DNA of 42,152 bases from Gammaproteobacteria bacterium (GTDB lineage: Bacteria > Pseudomonadota > Gammaproteobacteria > UBA5335 > SLRW01): the NCBI GenBank assembly GCA_007130745.1, contig SLRW01000005.1:1-42152 (forward strand). The letters are read 5' to 3'. Each line of letters opens with the position of its first letter. The first letter of the stretch is position 1. Position numbers and translations under genes: made by a program. Positions 1-7,682 of the stretch are shown here, in pieces. The notes beneath the pieces were generated by a model that saw only the letters and a list, made by a program, of their open reading frames with translations, was not told the origin of the DNA and did not search any database.

Positions 1-1
1 C

Positions 2-214
2 AAGATTTTCACGGTGACTTCGGGGGCGTTGGCGTTGGCGTTGGGACCATTTGTGCTTGCGTCTTTCGTTGGTCGTGGGGCACGCTTTTTCCTGGTGGCC
101 TGGCTGGCCGGGCGTTTTGGCCCGGTGGTTGAACAGAAGCTCAGGCAGCACATGGAGATTGCCGGCTGGTTGACTGTGCTGCTGTTTGTGGTGATTTACC
201 TGATGGTGCGTTAA
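2..214 (+). CDS. DedA/YqaA-family inner-membrane protein, C-terminal part
   Basis: This is the last 70 codons of a gene that begins left of the window; the frame is open from base 2 with no start required. The visible part holds two hydrophobic stretches flanking a PFVLASFVGRGARFFLVAW segment. That segment is typical of the small SNARE-associated/DedA relatives (YqaA type) found between pcm and nlpD in several gammaproteobacteria. The family is integral to the inner membrane and its molecular role is poorly defined. The stop codon overlaps the nlpD start by one base (TAATG), so the two are very likely co-transcribed. The family call rests on sequence resemblance plus position; no catalytic residue can be named. 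Confidence 0.75.
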   Translation, partial: KIFTVTSGALALALGPFVLASFVGRGARFFLVAWLAGRFGPVVEQKLRQHMEIAGWLTVLLFVVIYLMVR

Positions 215-942
215 TGAAGCGTGCGCTGGTACTGGTGATCGTGATCCTGTTGCAGGGCTGTGCCGGCGCCCTGCACTGGGAGGGTGGTCCTGCGCCACGC
301 GGCGGCGCAGCCCCTGATGGCGATACCTATACCGTGCGTGAGGGGGATACGCTGTTTTCCATCGCCTGGCGTAATAATCTGGATTATCGCGATCTTGCTG
401 CCTGGAACAATATCGATGATCCCTCGCGCATACGCGCCGGTCAGCGGCTGTCGTTGCGTCCTTCATCCGCTAGGCCCGCCACACCTTCGCACCGGAGCAC
501 TCCGCCGGCGTCTGATACGACGCCCTCACCGCGTCCGTCAAGACAACGCCCCGCAGTACTTGCTGACAGTGAACTGAACTGGGACTGGCCGGTACGTGGT
601 GAGTTGATTGCGCGGTTTAACGAGAACGGCAACCGGGGTGTCGATATCACCGGCCGCGAGGGTGATCCCGTGCGTACGGCAGCAGCGGGCGAGGTGGTCT
701 ACAGTGGCAGCGGTCTGAGTGGTTACGGCCAGCTGATTATCATCAAGCATACCGATACCTACCTGAGCGCTTACGCCCATAACCGGGAACTGCTGGTGGG
801 GGAGGGAGACAAGGTCTCAGCCGGCCAGCGAATTGCCGAAATGGGCCGCGCCCCGGGCAGTGATAACCGGCCGCGTCTGCACTTCGAAATCCGCCGCAAC
901 GGCGAGCCGGTGGATCCGCTCACACGCCTCCCCGAGCCTTGA
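214..942 (+). CDS. nlpD: NlpD-type lipoprotein: LysM plus degenerate LytM (M23) activator of cell-wall amidase
   Basis: The 242-residue product starts with a lipoprotein signal ending in LLQGC, so Cys16 should be acylated and the protein anchored in the outer membrane facing the periplasm. A LysM peptidoglycan-binding domain lies at about residues 38-81 (YTVREGDTL...NNI...I.AGQ). A Pro/Ser/Thr-rich linker and a LytM/peptidase M23 domain at about 140-238 follow. The usual first zinc-binding His of the HxxxD motif is Asn (NRGVD), so the domain is probably not a hydrolase. As in E. coli NlpD, it should instead activate an AmiC-type amidase during cell separation. It is shorter than E. coli NlpD (379). 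The usual downstream neighbour rpoS is not here. Confidence 0.92.
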   Translation: MKRALVLVIVILLQGCAGALHWEGGPAPRGGAAPDGDTYTVREGDTLFSIAWRNNLDYRDLAAWNNIDDPSRIRAGQRLSLRPSSARPATPSHRSTPPASDTTPSPRPSRQRPAVLADSELNWDWPVRGELIARFNENGNRGVDITGREGDPVRTAAAGEVVYSGSGLSGYGQLIIIKHTDTYLSAYAHNRELLVGEGDKVSAGQRIAEMGRAPGSDNRPRLHFEIRRNGEPVDPLTRLPEP

Positions 943-1113
943 TAAAAGCCTTCAGGAAAAGCAATTAACATGAAGACCATGAAGAAAAGAAGAATTTATT
1001 AATTATATCGTTATTAATAATCCTTCTTCATGTTCTTTATGCCCTTCATGGTCTTCATGTTTGGCTTTATTGGTTTTTTTTATTGCTTTTAATGACGGCT
1101 TGGCCTGAGACGT
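943..1113. other. AT-rich intergenic region between convergent genes
   Basis: This 171-base gap between nlpD and the minus-strand Mth938-like gene is far more AT-rich than its surroundings. It holds a long palindrome (968-1060, listed separately) followed on the plus strand by T-rich sequence including an eight-T run around 1073-1080. I see no coding potential. It may act as a transcription end for both convergent genes. Confidence 0.6.
968..1060. repeat. AT-rich palindromic element with tandem CATGAAG units
   Basis: The outer arms at 968-984 and 1044-1060 are perfect 17-base reverse complements, each containing two CATGAAG/CTTCATG units two bases apart. A further CTTCATG lies at 1026-1032. 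Nested inside are a 6-base pair of arms (987-992 with 1023-1028) and an 8-base pair (996-1003 with 1013-1020), so the whole 93 bases can fold as one long interrupted hairpin. It looks like a mobile or repetitive intergenic element rather than a simple terminator. Copy number in the genome cannot be judged from this window. Confidence 0.8.
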
Positions 1114-1506
1114 TTATTTTTCCCTCGGGTCAATCATCAGGGCGGCGACGACGCGGCGGTCTTCGGCGAGCAGGATGTTGAAGGTCCGGCAGGCGGCCGG
1201 GGTGGTCATCACTTCCACGCCGATGCGCTGGCGGTGCAGTGGCTGCAGCAGCGCGGGGTGCGGGAATTGCTGGGTTTCACCGGTGCCGAGTAGTACCACT
1301 TCCGGTTCCATGGCGGCGATCGCATCGAGGTGCTGTTCCTGTAGCCCGTCAATGCCGGCGGGGGGCCACTCAGGCTGCAGCACCTCATTGCCGACAATCA
1401 GGCTGGCGGTGTAGCGGGTCTCGCCAATGGTAATGCTGTCCTGTGTGCAGGCACGAATGCGATGGGTGATGCCCGGGTTGTCCATGTGCAGCTTCATGCC
1501 CGGCAC
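1114..1506 (-). CDS. Mth938-like (DUF498/NDUFAF3-type) domain protein
   Basis: A 130-residue single-domain protein of the Mth938/DUF498 family, which also includes the mitochondrial complex I assembly factor NDUFAF3. The supporting segments are the central PEVVLLGTGETQQFPHP and the later GVEVMTTPAACRTFNILLAEDRRVVAALM. The bacterial members have no assigned reaction. The reading frame opens with GTG at 1506, but an ATG at 1497 (MKLHMDNPG) is an equally good or better start; neither has a strong ribosome-binding site. It is monocistronic and converges on nlpD. Confidence 0.8.
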   Translation of the reverse strand: MPGMKLHMDNPGITHRIRACTQDSITIGETRYTASLIVGNEVLQPEWPPAGIDGLQEQHLDAIAAMEPEVVLLGTGETQQFPHPALLQPLHRQRIGVEVMTTPAACRTFNILLAEDRRVVAALMIDPREK

Positions 1507-1604
1507 TTTATGGCGGCCAGGCCTCCAGGTGCAAGCGGTGAAGAGTCACCCGGGCGCGTTTTCGGCGTGCCAGCCATTGACACGGGGGAGGCGACTGAGT
1601 AGCT

Positions 1605-2840
1605 TTGCGGCAGCGTTCCCGTGCCTGGCGCGGGCCCATCCAGCGACCGGATCATAGTGCCTTGATCGAAGAATTTCCCCGTATCCAGCGGTTACCGCCT
1701 TACGTTTTCAATATTGTCACCGAGCTGAAAACGGCGGCGCGTGCCCGTGGTGAAGATATCGTTGACTTCGGCATGGGTAATCCTGACCAGCCCACGCCGC
1801 AGCATATCGTCGATAAACTCACCGAGGCGGTACAGCGCGGCGACACCCATCGCTACTCGCAGTCGCGTGGGCTGCCGCGTCTGCGTCGGGCAATCTGCAA
1901 CTGGTATGAGTCGCGCTATGACGTGTCGCTGGATCCGGAAAGCGAGGCCATCGTCACCATTGGCTCCAAGGAAGGCCTGGCGCATCTGGCGCTGGCCACC
2001 ATGTCCACCGGGGATGTGGTGCTGGTGCCGAACCCGGCCTATCCGGTGCATCCCTATGGGTTTGTGATCGCCGGCGCGGACATCCGGCATGTACCCATGA
2101 TTCCGGGTGGTGATTTCTTTGCCGAGTTGCAAAAGGCCATACGCGACAGCTGGCCGCGGCCCAAGATGCTGGTGCTTAATTTCCCCGGCAACCCCACCAC
2201 CCAGTGTGTAGAGCTGGATTTCTTCGAAAAAGTGGTGGAGATTGCTCGTGAGCACGGTATCTGGGTAATTCACGACCTGGCCTATGCGGACATTGTGTTT
2301 GATGGCTACAAGGCGCCTTCTATTCTGCAGGTACCGGGCGCGAGTGAAGTGGCGGTGGAGTCGTTTACGCTGTCAAAAAGCTATAATATGCCGGGCTGGC
2401 GTGTGGGTTTCATGTGCGGCAATCCGACACTACTGGGTGCGCTGGCGCGTATGAAATCCTACCTGGATTACGGTATTTTTACGCCTATACAGGTAGCAGC
2501 TATCAAGGCACTGGAAGGGCCGCAGGATTGCGTGGCCGAAATCCGTGACATGTATCGCTCGCGCCGTGACACGCTGTGTGACGGACTTAACCGGATTGGC
2601 TGGGAAGTGCCGCGTCCGCGCGCCACCATGTTCGTATGGGCGCCGGTGCCGGAGCCTTTTCGCGATATGGGATCGCTTGAGTTCAGCAAAATGCTGTTGC
2701 GCGAGGCTCAGGTGGCGGTGTCCCCAGGGGTGGGCTTTGGCCAGTACGGTGATGATCATGTGCGTATCAGCCTGATCGAGAACGAGCACCGAACACGGCA
2801 GGCGGTACGTAATATCCGACGGCTTTTTCGCCGCGGCTGA
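1605..2840 (+). CDS. alaC: AlaC-type alanine/glutamate-pyruvate aminotransferase
   Basis: A PLP-dependent class I/II aminotransferase very close to E. coli AlaC (YfdZ), which makes alanine from pyruvate using glutamate. Shared landmarks include RLPPYVFNI, IGSKEGLAHL, VPNPAYPVH, HDLAYADIVFDG and the PLP-lysine motif TLSKSYNMPGWR (Lys258 from this start). The C-terminal GFGQYGDDHVRISLIEN is also shared. The start is uncertain. TTG at 1605 has a GGGGGAGG 13 bases upstream, while TTG at 1662 gives MIEEFPRIQRLPPY, which matches the usual N-terminus better. The neighbour downstream is homoserine dehydrogenase, a common arrangement, so the genes may form an amino-acid biosynthesis cluster. Confidence 0.9.
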   Translation: MRQRSRAWRGPIQRPDHSALIEEFPRIQRLPPYVFNIVTELKTAARARGEDIVDFGMGNPDQPTPQHIVDKLTEAVQRGDTHRYSQSRGLPRLRRAICNWYESRYDVSLDPESEAIVTIGSKEGLAHLALATMSTGDVVLVPNPAYPVHPYGFVIAGADIRHVPMIPGGDFFAELQKAIRDSWPRPKMLVLNFPGNPTTQCVELDFFEKVVEIAREHGIWVIHDLAYADIVFDGYKAPSILQVPGASEVAVESFTLSKSYNMPGWRVGFMCGNPTLLGALARMKSYLDYGIFTPIQVAAIKALEGPQDCVAEIRDMYRSRRDTLCDGLNRIGWEVPRPRATMFVWAPVPEPFRDMGSLEFSKMLLREAQVAVSPGVGFGQYGDDHVRISLIENEHRTRQAVRNIRRLFRRG

Positions 2841-2914
2841 AGGACGATTGCCTATGGGCGCCCACGCATGGCGTGTGCGTCTTTTTGTGTATCATTTTCA
2901 GGAGGTTCGCAGTT

Positions 2915-4228
2915 TTGGAACCGGTCAAGCTGGGATTGCTGGGTCTGGGCACGGTAGGCAGCGGCACGGTGAATATGTTTCACCGGGCCGGGGCCGAGAT
3001 TGAGCGCCGTGCCGGACGCCAGATTATAGTGACACGCGCTGCTGCGCGGGACTTGAGCAAGCCCCGCGATTGCGAAACACGTGATATCGATCTCACTGAT
3101 GATCCGATGTCGATCATCAACGATCCCGATATCCAGGTGATCGTTGAGTTGATCGGTGGCTATGAAGAAGCCCGCGATCTGGTGCTGGCGGCGATTCGTC
3201 AGGGCAAGCATGTGATTACCGCGAACAAGGCCATGATTGCCAAATATGGCAATGAAATCTTTGCCGAGGCGGAAAAGCACGGTGTGACGGTGGCCTTTGA
3301 GGCAGCCGTGGCCGGTGGCATTCCTATCGTCAAGGCGATTCGTGAAAGCCTGGTGGGCAACCACATCCAGTGGTTGGCCGGCATTGTCAACGGAACCACC
3401 AACTACATCCTGACCCAGATGCGTGACGAGGGCTGGGGTTTCCAGACTGCGCTGGATGAGGCGCAGCGACTGGGTTATGCCGAGGCCGATCCGACCTTTG
3501 ACGTGGAAGGCATTGACGCTGCCCACAAACTGACCATTCTCGCTTCCATTGCCTTTGGGGTGCCGCTGCAGTTCGACAAGGTTTACACCGAGGGTATTGC
3601 CGGCATCGGCCGCGAGGATATCCAGTACGCCGAAGAGCTGGGTTACAGCATCAAGCACCTGGCCATTGCGCAGATGACCGACGAAGGTATCGAGCTGCGT
3701 GTGCATCCCACGCTGGTGCCACACCGCCGCCTGATGGCCAATGTCGGCGGGGTGATGAACGCGGTGATGGTGTATGGCGACGCCGTGGGGCGCACCATGT
3801 ATTATGGCGCCGGCGCCGGTTCCGAGCCTACGGCTTCGGCGGTCATGGGTGATATTCTGGACGTGGTCCGCTCTCTGAGCGCCGGCCCCGATAACCGCGT
3901 GCCCTATCTGGGTTTCCAGCTGGCTTCGTTGTCATCGGTGCCGGTGTTGCCGATGGAGGCCATCGAGACGGCCTATTACCTGCGCATGGAAGTGCTGGAC
4001 AGCCCCGGGGTGATGGCGGCAGTGACGCAGATACTGGCTGAGCTCAACATCAGCATTGAGGCACTGTTGCAGAAGGTGCCGGAACCGGACCAGAACACCG
4101 TGCCGATCATCATGCTCACGCATCGTATTCGAGAACGGCAGATGAACGAGGCGCTTTATCGTATAGGCCAGCTTGAGGCAGTGCAGGGCAAGATTGTCCG
4201 CATCCGACTGGAATATTTTGATGAGTGA
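2915..4228 (+). CDS. hom: Homoserine dehydrogenase
   Basis: Catalyses NAD(P)H-dependent reduction of aspartate semialdehyde to homoserine on the way to threonine and methionine. The N-terminal Rossmann motif GLLGLGTVGSGT, the catalytic region ITANKAMIAKYG...AFEAAVAGGIPI, the signature GIVNGTTNYIL and a C-terminal ACT-like domain (YYLRMEVLDSPGVMAAVTQIL) are all present. The ACT domain suggests threonine feedback control. I place the start at TTG 2915 because GGAGG lies at 2901-2905 and the protein then begins LEPVKLGLLG with the usual length (437). An upstream in-frame GTG at 2873 would add an unrelated Cys/Phe-rich leader. It is 18 bases from thrC. Confidence 0.95.
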   Translation: MEPVKLGLLGLGTVGSGTVNMFHRAGAEIERRAGRQIIVTRAAARDLSKPRDCETRDIDLTDDPMSIINDPDIQVIVELIGGYEEARDLVLAAIRQGKHVITANKAMIAKYGNEIFAEAEKHGVTVAFEAAVAGGIPIVKAIRESLVGNHIQWLAGIVNGTTNYILTQMRDEGWGFQTALDEAQRLGYAEADPTFDVEGIDAAHKLTILASIAFGVPLQFDKVYTEGIAGIGREDIQYAEELGYSIKHLAIAQMTDEGIELRVHPTLVPHRRLMANVGGVMNAVMVYGDAVGRTMYYGAGAGSEPTASAVMGDILDVVRSLSAGPDNRVPYLGFQLASLSSVPVLPMEAIETAYYLRMEVLDSPGVMAAVTQILAELNISIEALLQKVPEPDQNTVPIIMLTHRIRERQMNEALYRIGQLEAVQGKIVRIRLEYFDE

Positions 4229-4246
4229 GGCCGGGAGCACACTGGC

Positions 4247-5386
4247 ATGACAGCACAGCAACGCTATACCGGATTGATCGAGCGCTATGCCGATCGCCTG
4301 CCGCTGGAAGGCGCGGTACCGCCGGTCAGCCTGGGCGAGGGCAACACGCCGCTGATCCGACTGGATAATCTGGTCCGCGATCTGGGGCGGGATGTTGAGC
4401 TCTATGTAAAGTTCGAGGGTCTCAACCCCACCGGTTCGTTCAAGGACCGGGGCATGACCGTGGCGGTGACCCGGGCAATGGAAGAGGGCAGTCGCGCCAT
4501 TATCTGTGCCTCTACCGGCAATACTTCGGCCTCGGCGGCGGCCTATGCTGCGCGCGCCGGGATTACGGCTTTCGTGATTATCCCCGACGGCAAGATTGCG
4601 CTGGGCAAGCTGGCTCAGGCGGTCATGCACGGCGCGGTGGTATTGCAGATCAAGGGCAACTTCGACGCCGGCATGCGATTGGTACGCGAGGTGGCAGAGA
4701 CCGCGCCGGTGACGGTGGTGAACTCCATCAACCCCTGGCGCCTTCAGGGCCAGAAGACAGCCGCCTTCGAGATTGTGGATGAGCTGGGCCGGGCGCCGGA
4801 TTATCACTGTCTGCCCGTGGGCAATGCCGGCAATATCACGGCGCACTGGATCGGTTACAGCGAGTTGTGGGCCGGCGCCAGCGAACTGACCCGGGCGTGT
4901 AATTTCTGCGAAGGCCTTTGCCAGTTGGCCGGCAAGCCGGTGATCAGTCAACGGCCCCGCATGATGGGGTATCAGGCCAGTGGCAGCGCGCCATTCTTGC
5001 GCGGGGAGATGGTCGATGACCCTGAAACTGTCGCGACGGCTATCCGCATCGGCCACCCCCAGAGCTGGGAGCAGGCGTGGACGGTACAGCAGGAATCCGA
5101 CGGCGCTTTCGCCGAGCTTGACGATCAGGAATTGCTGGCCACCCAGAAGCGTCTGGCCGAGCGTGAGGGGGTGTTCTGTGAGCCGGCGTCCGCCGCTTCG
5201 CTGGCCGGTGCCTTGCGTGACATCAAAAACGGGCGTATCGCCGAGGGTTCCACGGTGGTTTGTACACTCACCGGCCATGGCCTCAAGGATCCTGATATAG
5301 CCATTGAGCAGTGCCAGGGTGCGGTGATCGACGTGGACGGTACTCGCCAGGCGGTGGAACAGGCGATCGTGGATCGCCTGGCCTGA
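4247..5386 (+). CDS. thrC: Threonine synthase (short bacterial form)
   Basis: PLP-dependent conversion of O-phosphohomoserine to threonine. The 379-residue protein has the PLP-lysine motif NPTGSFKDRGM (Lys66), the ASTGNTSASAAAYAARAG phosphate-binding region, LPVGNAGNIT, and the C-terminal TGHGLKDP. It is the compact form related to Gram-positive and Pseudomonas-type synthases rather than the longer E. coli enzyme. It follows hom at 18 bases and precedes the COG4255 gene at 14 bases, forming hom-thrC-COG4255. The glutamate-rich N-terminus YTGLIERYADRLP is standard for this group. Confidence 0.95.
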   Translation: MTAQQRYTGLIERYADRLPLEGAVPPVSLGEGNTPLIRLDNLVRDLGRDVELYVKFEGLNPTGSFKDRGMTVAVTRAMEEGSRAIICASTGNTSASAAAYAARAGITAFVIIPDGKIALGKLAQAVMHGAVVLQIKGNFDAGMRLVREVAETAPVTVVNSINPWRLQGQKTAAFEIVDELGRAPDYHCLPVGNAGNITAHWIGYSELWAGASELTRACNFCEGLCQLAGKPVISQRPRMMGYQASGSAPFLRGEMVDDPETVATAIRIGHPQSWEQAWTVQQESDGAFAELDDQELLATQKRLAEREGVFCEPASAASLAGALRDIKNGRIAEGSTVVCTLTGHGLKDPDIAIEQCQGAVIDVDGTRQAVEQAIVDRLA

Positions 5387-5400
5387 GGAGCAGTGTGGCC

Positions 5401-6453
5401 ATGCCGGCCCGACTGACTGTGTTTGTGCCGGGACTGTTTGGTCCGCTAACCGGTATTCATCCTGAAATGCTTGAACCCCCGCGACTGACGGCGCTGGAAC
5501 GCTGGTGGTCGCTGGGGCGTCCGATGTCTCTGCAGCTACCTGTTGTCAGTGCCCCCGAACAGATGTTCCTCCTGCTTTTTGGTGTGCCTTGCGAGGGCGA
5601 GCTGCCCGGTGCCCGGCTGAGTCTGGCTGCACAAGGGATTGAACCCCCATCAGCTTCGCTGTGGCGGGCTGATCCGGTCTATGCCCGTGCCGGCACGGTT
5701 GATGTCCATATTGATGATCGTGCGGTGTTACCGGTCACTGCGCAGGAAAGCGAAACCCTCTGCCGGGATTTTAATCGGGATTTCGATGCGCGTGGCTGGC
5801 GACTGTGGGCGTCACGTCCGGGGCAGTGGTATCTGCAGTCGACGCAGCCGCTTCAGGTGACCACCGTGCCATTGTCGATAGCGCTGGGACGGGGGCTGGA
5901 GGGGATCATGCCGTCTGGCCCTGACGGCGCCCGTCTGCGGGCCCTGCTTAATGAGCTGCAGATGTGGCTGTTCGAACATCCGCTGAATCAGGCGCGCGAA
6001 GCGCAGGGGTGTCCACCCATCAACAGTATCTGGCCCTGGGGTGCGGGCGAAGCGGGACTGCCGCGCAAGCACTGGCGTGCATTATGGGCGGTAGACGATT
6101 TCTACCGTGGCGCCGGCAAGGTGGCGGGAGCGGATCTCGTTGCCACGGTGCCGGCCGATGGAACGGCGCTGGTTCCGGCGCTGCCAGCATCAGGCGAGGC
6201 CATGCTGGTGCTCGATTCATTGCTGCGCCCGGCAGCGCTGGGCGATGTGGGTCAATGGTATGACACCCTGCAACAACTTGACCGGGACTGGTTTGCGCCC
6301 CTGCTGGATGCTCTGGTCCAGCGTCGGGTGCAGGCCATTCACCTGGCGGGCGGAGCCCGGCACGGTTTTGTGCTCAGGCGTGGCGATCTGTGGCGAATCT
6401 GGCGCCGCCGGCACCCCCTGACGCGCTTTGTCACTACCGCATCCGGTCTGTGA
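5401..6453 (+). CDS. COG4255/RpfE-type protein (phosphoglycerate-mutase-like, uncharacterised)
   Basis: About 350 residues, from ATG 5401, which has TGAGGAG at 5384-5390. It begins PARLTVFVPGLFGP. The central part has NELQMWLFEHPLN and the conserved INSIWPWGAGE segment that marks the COG4255 family, sometimes labelled RpfE-type regulatory or predicted phosphoglycerate mutase-like protein. I see no intact metal-binding or catalytic set of a true iPGM, so enzymatic activity is doubtful. In relatives it sits between thrC and recJ; here recJ is absent and prfB follows directly. Function unknown. Confidence 0.75.
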   Translation: MPARLTVFVPGLFGPLTGIHPEMLEPPRLTALERWWSLGRPMSLQLPVVSAPEQMFLLLFGVPCEGELPGARLSLAAQGIEPPSASLWRADPVYARAGTVDVHIDDRAVLPVTAQESETLCRDFNRDFDARGWRLWASRPGQWYLQSTQPLQVTTVPLSIALGRGLEGIMPSGPDGARLRALLNELQMWLFEHPLNQAREAQGCPPINSIWPWGAGEAGLPRKHWRALWAVDDFYRGAGKVAGADLVATVPADGTALVPALPASGEAMLVLDSLLRPAALGDVGQWYDTLQQLDRDWFAPLLDALVQRRVQAIHLAGGARHGFVLRRGDLWRIWRRRHPLTRFVTTASGL

Positions 6454-6493
6454 TGACGCCCGGCCGGGTTGTTTGTTCCCGGCGATGACGCTA

Positions 6494-6530
6494 TTGCGCG
6501 GATGTCAGCCGACAGCGCGTGGTGTAGAAT
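6494..6530 (+). promoter_or_regulatory. Candidate promoter -10 upstream of prfB
   Basis: A TAGAAT hexamer at 6525-6530 followed by GCGC sits 38 bases before the prfB ATG. The best TTGCGC (6494-6499) is 25 bases away, too far for a normal spacer, so only the -10 is persuasive. The same TAGAATGCGC string occurs on the minus strand before the DegT aminotransferase gene. Confidence 0.35.
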
Positions 6531-6567
6531 GCGCAGCCTTAAAAGCATTTGCACGGTCGGGGGAGTC

Positions 6568-7666
6568 ATGGCGGAAACCAATATGCTGCGTCAGGAAATT
6601 CGGGATATGCAAGGTCGCTGGCGCGACCTGAGGGGGTATCTTTGACCTTGATCGCCGCCGGGAAAGATTGACCGAAGTCGATCGCGAACTGGAGCAGCCG
6701 GAAGTCTGGGAGAATCCCGAGCGTGCCCAGGAACTGGGCCGCGAGCGCGCCCGTCTGGATGAGCTGGTTGGCAGCATGGGTCGCATCAACCAGGGACTTG
6801 AAGAAGCCGCCGAGTTGCTGGAGCTGGCCGAGGCCGAGGACGACGAGGCCACCGTGGCAGAAATCACGGGGGACATTGAATCACTGCAACAGCGGCTGGC
6901 CGGGCTTGAGTTCCGACGCATGTTCTCCGGCCCCATGGACGCCTCGGCTGCTTTTGTGGATATCCAGGCCGGCTCTGGTGGTACCGAGGCCCAGGACTGG
7001 GCCGAGATGCTGTTGCGCATGTATTTGCGCTGGGCTGAAAAACAGGGTTTTATCACTGAGTTGGTGGAGGTGTCTGCGGGTGAAACCGCGGGCATCAAAA
7101 GCGCCACCATACGGATTGACGGTGAATATGCCTTTGGCTGGTTGCGTACCGAAACCGGGGTGCACCGGCTGGTTCGCAAGTCGCCCTTTGATTCGGGTAA
7201 CCGCCGTCATACATCTTTCGCGGCGGTGTTCGTGTCGCCGGAAGTCGATGATGACGTGGATATAGACATCAACCCGGCTGATCTGCGGATTGATGTCTAC
7301 CGCGCCAGTGGCGCCGGCGGGCAGCATGTGAATACCACCGAATCGGCGGTGCGCATTACACATAATCCCACCGGTGTAGTGGTGCAGTGTCAGAATGATC
7401 GCTCCCAGCACAAAAACCGTGCCACAGCCATGAAGCAGCTCAAGTCCAAGCTTTATGAGCTTGAGATGCAGAAACGTCGCACCGAGGCGCAGGCCCAGGC
7501 CGATTCCAAGGCCGATATCGGCTGGGGCAGCCAGATCCGCTCTTATGTGCTGGACCAGTCGCGTATCAAGGATTTGCGTACCGGCGTGGAAACCGGCAAT
7601 ACCCAGGCGGTGCTTGACGGGAGTCTGAACGAGTTCATTGAAGCCAGTCTCAAACAGGGGCTGTAA
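6568..7666 (+). CDS. prfB: Peptide chain release factor 2, expressed by programmed +1 frameshift
   Basis: RF2 ends translation at UGA and UAA. Translation starts at ATG 6568 (GGGGGAG just upstream) and gives 25 codons up to an in-frame TGA at 6643-6645. After a +1 shift the second frame runs from GAC at 6644 to the stop at 7666. The joined product is 365 residues, exactly the E. coli length. The codon-recognition tripeptide is Ser205-Pro206-Phe207 (RKSPFDSG) and the peptidyl-hydrolysis motif is Gly250-Gly251-Gln252 (GAGGQHVN), both at E. coli numbering. A naive annotation from TTG 6668 would lose the N-terminus. lysS follows 16 bases later, as in many proteobacteria. Confidence 0.97.
6631..6646 (+). 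promoter_or_regulatory. RF2 programmed frameshift site
   Basis: The site consists of AGGGGG (6631-6636), TAT, CTT (6640-6642) and TGA (6643-6645) followed by C. This matches the classic RF2 signal: an internal Shine-Dalgarno three bases before the slippery CTT, and a UGA in poor C context. Low RF2 slows termination and lets the ribosome slip to CTTT GAC, so RF2 autoregulates its own synthesis. The codon before the site is Leu-Arg-Gly-Tyr-Leu, the usual peptide. Confidence 0.97.
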
Positions 7667-7682
7667 CTGAAATAGAGGCGAT

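Noticed and set aside
2863..2885. Possible terminator between the aminotransferase and hom
   Set aside because: The stem is only five pairs with a 3-base loop and the short T-run is separated from it; too weak to call.
3932..5278. A 448-codon minus-strand frame opposite hom and thrC
   Set aside because: It is antisense to two well-supported enzymes and shows no recognisable motif.
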